This document shows positions 6,510 to 11,697 of a stretch of 11,697 nucleotides of DNA, one piece after another. Positions within the stretch are counted from its first letter, which is position 1. The number at the start of each line of letters is the position of its first letter. This stretch comes from a bacterium (GTDB lineage Bacteria > Desulfobacterota > GWC2-55-46 > S146-80 > JALXFI01). The notes below the pieces were generated by a model. It did not search any database. It was given only the letters and a program-made list of their open reading frames with translations, and was not told the origin of the DNA. The stretch covers positions 1 through 11,697 of the forward strand of contig JALXFI010000370.1 in NCBI GenBank assembly GCA_027069035.1. Direction: 5' to 3'. Position numbers and translations under genes: made by a program.

Positions 6510-6538
6510 GGGGCCGCCATTAAATTTCAGACGGCCCC
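6510..6538 (-). promoter_or_regulatory. GC-rich hairpin between fliC and flaG
   Basis: On the transcribed strand GGGGCCG pairs with CGGCCCC (7 bp, all G-C) around a 15-base loop. No T-run follows; the flaG ribosome site begins about 13 bases downstream. It is therefore better read as a partial terminator or a 3'-end stabiliser. Such a structure would give flagellin mRNA a higher level than the flaG-fliD-fliS part of the operon. Confidence 0.5.
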
Positions 6539-6568
6539 ATGGTAATAAATAAAACCTTAACCTGAATA

Positions 6569-7408
6569 CTACTGCAAGAGTGTTAAGGCCTGCTGAGGCA
6601 GCATATTTGCCTGTGCAAGAACAGATACGGCCGCCTGAGCAATGATCTGGTTCTTTGTAAACGTTGCCGTCTCAATCGCAAAATCCGCATCCGTTATATT
6701 AGAAACCGCCGACTCATAGTTGACCGCAGTTGTAGAAAGGTTCGAGATAGCGGAATCAAGTCTGCTCTGTTTCGCACCGATATTGCCTCTCTGAGTTGTC
6801 AGAAGCGAAATGGCGCTGTCAACCACCTGCAATGCCGACTGGGCAAGTGCAGCGGTGCTCACAGCGCCGGCATTTGCCGTATTGAGCGCAAGTGTGCTTG
6901 CATCCGCCTTGTTTATTGTAACCGATATCCTGTCGTTAGAGGTATTCTGGAAGCCAATCTGGAAACTGAGTCCGGATGAAGATATGGCTCCGTTTATCAG
7001 TTTCTGGCCGTTATACTCCGTAACATTGGATATCCTGTCAACCTCACTCTTCAACTGTTGATACTCGGAATCGATGGATGTCCTTTCAGCGGAACCGAGC
7101 GCACCGTTTGCTGCCTCCTCGGCAAGCTCTCTCATCCTCTGAAGTATATTGCCGATTTCACTCAATGCGCCGTCTGCAACCTGGAGCATATTGACGCCTT
7201 CATTGGCGTTCCTGACAGCCTGATATATTGAGCGTGTCTGAGCCTTCAACTTCTCACTGATGGCAAGACCGGCGGCATCATCCGATGCCCTGTTGATCCT
7301 GAGACCTGAAGAAAGCCTTTCGACTGATCTTCTAAAGGCATTTGATGCCTTTGTCACGTTTTTCTGCGCTATAAGCGATGATATATTGCTGTTAACTATA
7401 AGTGCCAT
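6569..7408 (-). CDS. fliC: Flagellin (short type)
   Basis: A 279-residue flagellin consisting of the conserved D0/D1 parts with only a short middle. The N terminus MALIVNSNISSLIAQKNVTK starts D0. RLSSGLRINRASDDAAGLAI (31-50) is the family hallmark. LQRMRELAEEAANG (89-102) corresponds to the TLR5-recognition helix, with R91 and L95 kept. EYNGQKLINGA precedes the short central region. The C terminus ends with SVLAQANMLPQQALTLLQ, the chaperone-binding D0 helix. The D2/D3 domains of enterobacterial flagellin are missing, as is common in short flagellins. The ribosome site AAGGAGGA is 7 bases before ATG 7408. It is the first gene of the operon and has a long structured leader and a sigma-28-type promoter. 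Ser/Thr residues of the central segment are candidate glycosylation sites, which would link it to the nonulosonate genes downstream (inference). Confidence 0.97.
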   Translation of the reverse strand: MALIVNSNISSLIAQKNVTKASNAFRRSVERLSSGLRINRASDDAAGLAISEKLKAQTRSIYQAVRNANEGVNMLQVADGALSEIGNILQRMRELAEEAANGALGSAERTSIDSEYQQLKSEVDRISNVTEYNGQKLINGAISSSGLSFQIGFQNTSNDRISVTINKADASTLALNTANAGAVSTAALAQSALQVVDSAISLLTTQRGNIGAKQSRLDSAISNLSTTAVNYESAVSNITDADFAIETATFTKNQIIAQAAVSVLAQANMLPQQALTLLQ

Positions 7409-7415
7409 GGTTGTA

Positions 7416-7561
7416 TCCTCCTTGACTTTTTTATTGAGCGCCTTTTTCCTGCCGGCGCCTCGGGCATCCCTGCCCTTTTTATTTAGCCGAATTCAAAGGG
7501 TCGGCCGTTACCCTTGTTTTAAGTAATGCGCCCTGCGCACCCTTTTTTTAACCTCTCCCTG
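7416..7561 (-). promoter_or_regulatory. Structured flagellin mRNA leader with candidate CsrA sites
   Basis: The leader between the promoter (start near 7614) and the fliC ATG is about 205 bases and non-coding. In transcript order it holds: CAGGGAGAGG (7561-7552), an ANGGA site; a TGCGC-AGG-GCGCA hairpin (7527-7539); an AAGGGT/ACCCTT hairpin (7496-7515); a GGGC-AGGGAT-GCCC hairpin (7463-7474), whose loop matches the CsrA consensus CARGGAUG; a GCGCC/GGCGC hairpin (7438-7458); and the Shine-Dalgarno AAGGAGGA (7416-7423), itself an ANGGA site. A second Shine-Dalgarno-like stretch (AAAGGAGGTGG, 7565-7575) has no following ORF. The arrangement of an upstream hairpin site about 40 bases from a site over the ribosome-binding sequence resembles CsrA repression of hag in Bacillus. 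CsrA binding here is an inference. Confidence 0.5.
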
Positions 7562-7594
7562 CTACCACCTCCTTTTCCTTTTAATCAATTGACT

Positions 7595-7626
7595 CGATAT
7601 ATTTATTTGATTCTGATTATATATCG
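7595..7626. repeat. CGATATAT-N16-ATATATCG inverted repeat across the flagellin transcription start
   Basis: Perfect 8-base arms (7595-7602 and 7619-7626). The upstream arm overlaps the sigma-28-type -10 element, and the expected transcription start lies in the spacer. It could be an operator or the 5' stem of the mRNA. Confidence 0.45.
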
Positions 7627-7648
7627 TCAGCTCTAAAGGAGGACTTTA
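7621..7648 (-). promoter_or_regulatory. Sigma-28 (FliA) type promoter of the flagellin operon
   Basis: On the minus strand TAAAGTCC (7648-7641) and GACGATAT (7628-7621) are separated by 12 bases. The sigma-28 consensus is TAAAGTTT-N11-GCCGATAA; the -35 matches 6 of 8 and the -10 6 of 8. It is the only such pair I found upstream of fliC. The -35 is embedded in a CTAAAG-N5-CTTTAG palindrome (7633-7649). This fits late-class control, in which flagellin is expressed after the hook is complete. Confidence 0.6.
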
Positions 7649-7800
7649 GGGAAATGTTTAAAAAAATAGAGAGGCAGGATATTGCGGGTACAGGTCAATC
7701 ACCGGGACACAGAAATGACTGAATATACAGAATTGTTTTTTGATGGAACACAGATTTACCTGAAAAAGGCGGAGGAGGGAAAGCGAGGGGCTGAATTTTT

Positions 7801-7953
7801 AGCCACAAATCGGCACGAATAAAAAACCTTTTGGACACGGATAAAGGCGGATGTGCGCGGATTTTAAAAACAATCTGTTTTTTCTGTGTAAATCTGTGTC
7901 CTATTAAAAACAAAAGCTTTTTCTTTCGTGTTAATTCGTGAAACTTCGTGGCT
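7801..7953. repeat. MITE-like imperfect inverted-repeat element downstream of the polyprenyl synthase
   Basis: The element is bounded by AGCCAC (7801) and GTGGCT (7953). Inside the ends lie short words on both arms (CACGAA/TTCGTG, then GGACACGGAT against ATCTGTGTCC), repeated with about 9-11 base spacing, so a long imperfect hairpin can form. The 14-mer GTAAATCTGTGTCC (7888-7901) recurs at 10425-10438 and 11252-11265, and a reverse copy of part of it is at about 7746-7758. There is no transposase. It ends 15 bases after the synthase stop codon and could terminate or protect that transcript. The remaining bases 7649-7800 show further degenerate ACACAGA words and no gene. Confidence 0.55.
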
Positions 7954-7968
7954 GATATCCTTTACCAC

Positions 7969-8949
7969 CTAAAACCTTCTTTCTACAACATAATCAGCTA
8001 CAGTCAACAGCGCCGAGTGGAATATATCGTCATCAAAGATATTAAGAGATTCTTTTGCTTTGTCTAAGTACTTTCCGGCAAGAGACATCGTGTAATCTAT
8101 GCCTTTATACTTCTTTATAAGATCGACCACCTCGGTAAGGTTGCTTTCCGCAAACATATCGCCTTCTTCAACGGCCTTTATTATCAAACCCCTCTCATTG
8201 CTGTTTGAACACTGCTTCAGAGTATGAATAAGAGGAAGAGTAACCTTGCCTTCCTTTAAATCATTGCCAATGGCCTTGCCCAGTTCTTCATTTTTTGACG
8301 TATAATCAAGACAATCATCCATCAATTGAAACGCTATGCCAAGATTAAAACCAAAATCTTTAAGCGCCCTCTCCTTTTCCTTTGAAACCTTGCCAAGTAT
8401 GGCTCCGATCTGACATGCAGCGGATATCAAACTTGCGGTCTTATTTGAGACTACAGAGATATATTCATCTTCCGTAGTCTCAATATCGCTGCATTTTAAG
8501 AGCTGAAGCACCTCGCCTTCCGCCATAAATGTAGTTGTTTTTGACATTATCCTCAATATATCGATGTCAGAATCTTTTACCATAAGATAGAAAGATTTTG
8601 AAAAGAAGAAGTCTCCAACAAGCACACTTGCCCCGTTACCCCATACAGAGTTTGCCGAAGATTGCCCTCTTCTCAACTTGGCGTCATCAACTACATCATC
8701 ATGGAGAAGTGTAGCTGTGTGAATATACTCAACAATACTACCAAAAAGTATATGTCGATCTCCTTTATAACCGCAAAGTTTTGAAGAGAGTACAAGCATA
8801 GTCGGCCTGAACCGTTTACCCCCGCTTAGCATGACATACTCTCCAAGCTTCGTAATTAGATAGACCTTGGAATTGAGATGTTTTTTAAACTCCTGCTCAA
8901 CCTTATCGAGATCGACTTTGATAAGGTTATAGACCTCATTTATTTCCAT
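7969..8949 (-). CDS. ispB: Long-chain polyprenyl diphosphate synthase (IspB-like)
   Basis: A 326-residue trans-prenyltransferase that extends farnesyl or geranylgeranyl diphosphate with isopentenyl diphosphate, giving the side chain of quinones. Motifs: GGKRFRP (43-49), first aspartate-rich LLHDDVVDD with DDxxD at 84-88, RRGQ after it, GDFFFSK, NKTASL near 169-174, and the second DDxxD in QLMDDCLDY (211-215), followed by GNDLKEGKVTLPL. A small residue (Ala) five positions before the first DDxxD favours long products. The start is ATG 8949, with TAAGGA about 7 bases upstream, giving the usual family length. The frame stays open to GTG 9012, but a sigma-70-like promoter (8993-9022) would start transcription downstream of that GTG. 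The gene follows moeA after 104 bases. Octaprenyl against other chain lengths cannot be decided. Confidence 0.92.
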   Translation of the reverse strand: MEINEVYNLIKVDLDKVEQEFKKHLNSKVYLITKLGEYVMLSGGKRFRPTMLVLSSKLCGYKGDRHILFGSIVEYIHTATLLHDDVVDDAKLRRGQSSANSVWGNGASVLVGDFFFSKSFYLMVKDSDIDILRIMSKTTTFMAEGEVLQLLKCSDIETTEDEYISVVSNKTASLISAACQIGAILGKVSKEKERALKDFGFNLGIAFQLMDDCLDYTSKNEELGKAIGNDLKEGKVTLPLIHTLKQCSNSNERGLIIKAVEEGDMFAESNLTEVVDLIKKYKGIDYTMSLAGKYLDKAKESLNIFDDDIFHSALLTVADYVVERRF

Positions 8950-8992
8950 ACGGTCTTCCTTACTATCTAATCTTGCAGTCTCCATCAAAGGG

Positions 8993-9022
8993 ATATTAAC
9001 CAAATTCTCCACCTATTGTCAA
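8993..9022 (-). promoter_or_regulatory. Sigma-70 type promoter of the polyprenyl synthase gene
   Basis: On the minus strand a perfect TTGACA (9022-9017) is followed after 18 bases by TAATAT (8998-8993), 4 of 6 against the -10 consensus. Transcription would begin near 8986, some 37 bases before ATG 8949. Position and quality support a separate transcript for this gene and decide against the GTG start at 9012. Confidence 0.5.
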
Positions 9023-9053
9023 ACCAAATCAAATAATCTTTTTCCGACGACCC

Positions 9054-10316
9054 CTAAAATCCAATATTACCCTGATTCAGGTAATCCTCTCTCAGTATCT
9101 GAACCTTAACTTTACTTCCAGCTTTAGCTTCAGTAATATCTTCAGCTAAAGTTATTAACCCCTGACTTTTTACCATAGAACTCAAGACTCCTGATCCACG
9201 TGCCTTGAGCGGCACAACAACCATCCTTTCGTTCTCCTCTTCTATAGTTGCCTGAATAAAATGCCTCCTTCCGGGTTTCTTCCTTATATCATTTTTAAGG
9301 ATTGCCTCAACAACCCTTCTATAGACCATCTTCCTTCCCATAAATTTTAAAAGCGCAGGCCTTATAAATTCTTCAAAGCCAATCATGGTGGATACCGGAT
9401 TTCCAGGCAACCCAAATAAAGGTTTTTCTTTTACTATACCAAAAGCAAGGGGTTTGCCCGGTTTGATTGCAACTTTCCAGAATTTCATTTCCGCCCCCAG
9501 GTCCCTTAGCGCCGCTTTAACATAATCATAATCTCCAACAGAGACACCCGCCGATGTTACAACCACATCCCCATTAAGGGCTATAAGAAGTTTCTCCTTT
9601 AAAGAGTCTATATTATCCCTTGCTATTCCGATTAAAACAGGCACACATCCTGCAGATAAAACTTGAGCATAGAGCGCATAACTGTTGGAATTTACAATCC
9701 TGCCTTCTAAAAGGGGTTCACCCACATCTACAAGTTCATCCCCTGTAGAAAGTATGGAAACCTTTGGCCTCTGGTATACATGTATAAACGCTTTGCCCAT
9801 AGCGGCCATCATACTTATCTCGGCAGGAGAGATAACACTGCCTTTCTCTATAACAAGTTCCCCCGGCTTAACATCTTCACCGGCAGGCCTTATATTCTCT
9901 CCATCCACGGCCTCTTTAAGTATCTCAACGATTTCAGATACCTCATCTTTGTGGCCCGCTTTTTTGCAACTTGTATTCTCAAGCATAACAACGGCATCCG
10001 CCCCTTCAGGTATGCATGCACCTGTCATTATACGGATTGCTTCGCCTGTTCTAATGGTATTCTTTGATATATAACCGGCAGGCAAGTCCTCTATTACTTT
10101 CAAACTCGTCGGGGTATCCTTACTTGAGCCAACCGTATCTTGAGACTTGACGGCATATCCGTCCATCGCAGAGTTATCCGTTGGCGGGATAAACCGGTTT
10201 GAATAAATGTCTTCTCCAAGCGTTCTTCCAAGTGCGTTTGTGATAGCAGTTTTTTCAAGGCCGATAGGCCTTACTTCATTCAATATTATATTAAGGGCTT
10301 CCTTTACTGAGATCAT
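9054..10316 (-). CDS. moeA: Molybdopterin molybdenumtransferase MoeA
   Basis: A 420-residue protein. MoeA inserts molybdate into adenylylated molybdopterin, the last step of molybdenum cofactor synthesis, in the cytoplasm. Motifs in order: PPTDNSAMDGYAV (44-56) with the family's conserved NSAMDG, IRIMTGACIPEGADAVV (94-110), GENIRPAGEDVKPGE (139-153), SILSTGDEL (187-195), TSAGVSVGDYDYVK (254-267, the MogA-like fold's GVS motif), KPGKPLAFG (285-293) and GLPGNPVS (302-309). The C-terminal domain (about 330-410) is the small beta domain. AGGA lies 7 bases before ATG 10316. No moaA, mobA or molybdoenzyme gene is in the window. It implies that the organism has a molybdenum or tungsten enzyme elsewhere. 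No convincing promoter was found upstream. Confidence 0.95.
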   Translation of the reverse strand: MISVKEALNIILNEVRPIGLEKTAITNALGRTLGEDIYSNRFIPPTDNSAMDGYAVKSQDTVGSSKDTPTSLKVIEDLPAGYISKNTIRTGEAIRIMTGACIPEGADAVVMLENTSCKKAGHKDEVSEIVEILKEAVDGENIRPAGEDVKPGELVIEKGSVISPAEISMMAAMGKAFIHVYQRPKVSILSTGDELVDVGEPLLEGRIVNSNSYALYAQVLSAGCVPVLIGIARDNIDSLKEKLLIALNGDVVVTSAGVSVGDYDYVKAALRDLGAEMKFWKVAIKPGKPLAFGIVKEKPLFGLPGNPVSTMIGFEEFIRPALLKFMGRKMVYRRVVEAILKNDIRKKPGRRHFIQATIEEENERMVVVPLKARGSGVLSSMVKSQGLITLAEDITEAKAGSKVKVQILREDYLNQGNIGF

Positions 10317-10373
10317 AGAATATCCTGTCGATTAAGTTGGTCCGAACAAATACAAATAAACAAAACATCGCAA

Positions 10374-10397
10374 GTTGCGGGTTGCATGTTGCGCGTT
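10374..10397. repeat. Short 7-bp tandem repeat upstream of moeA
   Basis: GTTGCGG, GTTGCAT, GTTGCGC and GTT follow each other with a 7-base period (about 3.4 copies). A copy of the dispersed 14-mer GTAAATCTGTGTCC lies nearby at 10425-10438. The surrounding 10317-10511 holds no gene and no clear promoter. Confidence 0.5.
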
Positions 10398-10511
10398 AAC
10401 CAAAAGCCAATTCATTTTTTCAACGTAAATCTGTGTCCTATAAGAACAAATTAGCCATGAATAAAGAGGAAGTTAGTCTATTTATGAAAATTTATATTGA
10501 TTCGCAATATG

Positions 10512-10593
10512 TTAAATGGGGACAGCACCCATTTACGGACATTAGTCGTAGAACCCCGCTGAGTGGGGTAGAATGGACGCTGTCCCCATTTAA
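10512..10593. mobile_element. REP-like palindromic element (GGGGACAGC type)
   Basis: An 82-base element with perfect 15-base terminal inverted repeats: TTAAATGGGGACAGC (10512-10526) and its reverse complement (10579-10593). Inside them ACCCATTT and AATGGAC form an imperfect second pair, and the centre is a GC-rich hairpin, ACCCC/GGGGT (10553-10569). Elements with the GGGGACAGC-N-CCATT word are, from general knowledge, commonly found with REP-associated (RAYT, IS200-like) transposases; none is in this window. The element starts 7 bases after the mglA stop codon and could act as its terminator or stabiliser. A T-run is missing. Confidence 0.65.
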
Positions 10594-10600
10594 ATCGTAG

Positions 10601-11191
10601 TTAGGCACTCCCTTTCTTAAGCTCCACAAGAACAAGTTTTACAACGGTCTTAAGCGTGTCGAAAACGCCCCTACCCTGAGATGCGACCGCCTCGAAATCA
10701 GGCACACCATTTATATTGAGAATCTTTTTGAGTTCATTCACTGGAACCACATTAGGCAGGTCACGTTTGTTATACTGAACAACATAGGGTATAGTGTCAA
10801 TACTATAGCCCTGTTCCTTAAGGTTTTCTTTCATATTATGGAAACTCTCAATGTTTGCATCAAGTCTTTCAAGCTGAGAGTCGGCAACAAAGACAATACC
10901 GTCAACACCCTTTAATATCAACTTTCTGCTTGCATCATAAAATATCTGCCCCGGAACCGTGTAAAGATGAAACCTTGTTTTAAAACCCCTTATCTCGCCA
11001 AGCGAAAGCGGTAGAAAATCAAAAAAGAGGGTACGTTCCGTCTCTGTTGCAAGAGAGATCATCTTGCCCTTGGCATTCGGTTTAATCTTGCCATAGACAA
11101 AGTTGAGATTGGTTGTCTTTCCGCAAAGACCCGGCCCGTAATATACTATCTTACAGTTTATCTCTCTTGAAGAGTAGTTTATAAATGACAT
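10601..11191 (-). CDS. mglA: MglA-type small Ras-like GTPase
   Basis: A 196-residue GTPase of the MglA family, which sets the leading cell pole and controls gliding or type IV pilus motility in Myxococcus. Motifs: P-loop GPGLCGKTT (19-27), switch I ATETERTLFFDFLP (48-61), TVPGQIFYDASRKL (78-91) with Thr78 in place of the usual Asp of Ras proteins, FVADSQ (101-106) and NKRD (141-144). Arg53 and Gln82, the catalytic residues known in characterised MglA, are both kept at the same numbers, so it should hydrolyse GTP. The usual partner gene mglB (Roadblock/LC7 GTPase-activating protein) is not upstream; that space holds repeats. The start at ATG 11191 has only a weak ribosome site (GGGGT, 10 bases upstream). 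In a flagellated bacterium it may also place the flagellar pole (inference). Confidence 0.93.
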   Translation of the reverse strand: MSFINYSSREINCKIVYYGPGLCGKTTNLNFVYGKIKPNAKGKMISLATETERTLFFDFLPLSLGEIRGFKTRFHLYTVPGQIFYDASRKLILKGVDGIVFVADSQLERLDANIESFHNMKENLKEQGYSIDTIPYVVQYNKRDLPNVVPVNELKKILNINGVPDFEAVASQGRGVFDTLKTVVKLVLVELKKGSA

Positions 11192-11279
11192 AAATTCTTT
11201 TACCCCGTTAAAGATTTATCAAACCAACTCTATCTTATCCGCCCTTTCCGCGTAAATCTGTGTCCCCAAAAAAATATTA

Positions 11280-11697
11280 GGCACGAATAAAAACACTTTA
11301 ACCACTGAAAAAAAACTTCTATTATCTATCATCAACATTTTCAGTGCCTTCTGTGTTTTCTGTGGTTTAAAAAAATGAAAAAACCTTAACCACTGAGAAC
11401 ACTGAAATCACTGAAAAAAACCTTCTATTATCCATCCGTAACTCGTACACTTTGCGGCTTGCGCCATAATCTTCAGCGCCTTCTGTGTCTTCTGTGGTTT
11501 AAAAATAGTTTCTGATTAATCTCCAAATTGGCACGAATAAAAAAACTTTAACCACTGAAAACACTGAAATCACTGAAAAAAACCTTCTATTATCTATCAT
11601 CAACATTTTCTGTGCCTTCTGTGTCTTCTGTGGTTTAAAAAATGAAAAAACCTTAACCACTGAGAACACTGAAATCAATGAAAAAACCTTCTATTAT
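11280..11697. repeat. Tandem array of hairpin repeats built of 9-bp CACTGAAAA / CACAGAAGA units
   Basis: GGCACGAAT begins at 11280 and again at 11530, exactly 250 bases apart. After each comes TTTAACCACTGAAAA with up to three 9-base copies (CACTGAAAA, CACTGAAAT), then AACCTTCTATTAT, a variable centre, and TTCTGTGTCTTCTGTGGTTTAA, which is an imperfect reverse copy of the first arm (split here: TTCTGTGTC then TTCTGTGGTTTAA). A second sub-unit, starting AAAAAACCTTAACCACTGAG, follows at about 11380 and about 11646. The first copy lacks two 9-mers that the third has, which shows copy-number change. The array continues past the window end. It has no coding potential that I can support. Confidence 0.75.

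Noticed and set aside
7462..7480. Plus-strand GGGCA/TGCCC hairpin followed by TTTTT, like an intrinsic terminator
   Set aside because: The stem is only 5 bp and no plus-strand gene precedes it; the same stem is better explained as a leader hairpin of the minus-strand flagellin mRNA.
7654..7722. 22-codon plus-strand ORF preceded by AAAGGAGG
   Set aside because: The Shine-Dalgarno-like stretch is part of the palindrome around the sigma-28 -35; the spacing is too long and there is no plus-strand promoter.
7695..7913. 72-codon minus-strand ORF upstream of the flagellin promoter
   Set aside because: It lies within degenerate repeat words and the MITE-like element, and has no ribosome site and no protein-like composition.
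8950..9012. GTG start at 9012 for the polyprenyl synthase (21 extra residues)
   Set aside because: There is no ribosome site, it precedes the predicted transcription start, and it makes the protein longer than usual for the family.
9685..10074. Plus-strand ORFs of 129 and 95 codons opposite moeA
   Set aside because: They are antisense shadows of conserved moeA codons, without ribosome sites or family resemblance.
11280..11697. CRISPR array
   Set aside because: Repeat units are imperfect hairpins with 9-base internal periodicity; there are no constant-length spacers between identical direct repeats and no cas gene.

Overview
The window is a gene-dense stretch of a moderately AT-rich Gram-negative bacterial chromosome. 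Every credible gene lies on the minus strand, so gene order below follows transcription, from high to low coordinates. The MglA-type GTPase, the sigma-54 and sigma-28 type promoters, the short flagellin and the intergenic repeats (tandem CACTGAAAA/CACAGAAGA-like 9-mers and a GGGGACAGC inverted-repeat REP element) suggest a deltaproteobacterial or Nitrospirota-like lineage, probably uncultured. No rRNA or marker gene is present, so this placement is an inference.

Layout. (a) 11280-11697: tandem repeats upstream of mglA. (b) 10601-11191: mglA, a Ras-like polarity/motility GTPase with no mglB beside it, followed by a REP-like palindrome at 10512-10593. (c) 9054-10316: moeA (molybdenum cofactor). 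(d) 7969-8949: a long-chain polyprenyl diphosphate synthase with its own sigma-70-like promoter. (e) 7409-7968: a 560-base non-coding region holding a MITE-like repeat, a sigma-28-type flagellin promoter and a roughly 200-nt structured flagellin leader. (f) 3884-7408: a late-flagellar operon fliC-flaG-fliD-fliS-fliT-like. (g) 3381-3883: an intergenic region that hides a 46-residue single-span membrane protein behind a sigma-54-type promoter. (h) 1-3380: a surface-glycan operon with its own sigma-70 promoter, encoding a winged-helix/Rossmann regulator, a KdsC-like phosphatase fused to a NeuB-type nonulosonate synthase, a NusG/RfaH/UpxY-like antiterminator and a glycosyltransferase cut by the window edge.

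How the parts work together. The flagellar operon supplies filament subunit, filament-length factor, cap and two export chaperones. The glycan operon makes a nonulosonic (sialic-acid-like or KDN-like) sugar and may transfer it to flagellin or to a surface polysaccharide. The regulator and the NusG paralogue suggest control of that operon at both initiation and elongation. The most interesting candidates are: the sigma-54-driven micro-membrane protein inside a perfect 11-bp inverted repeat; the flagellin leader, which has a hairpin loop matching the CsrA consensus plus a second site over the Shine-Dalgarno; the phosphatase-NeuB fusion with an internal start at its joint; and the regulator that joins a winged helix to a nucleotide-binding-like domain.
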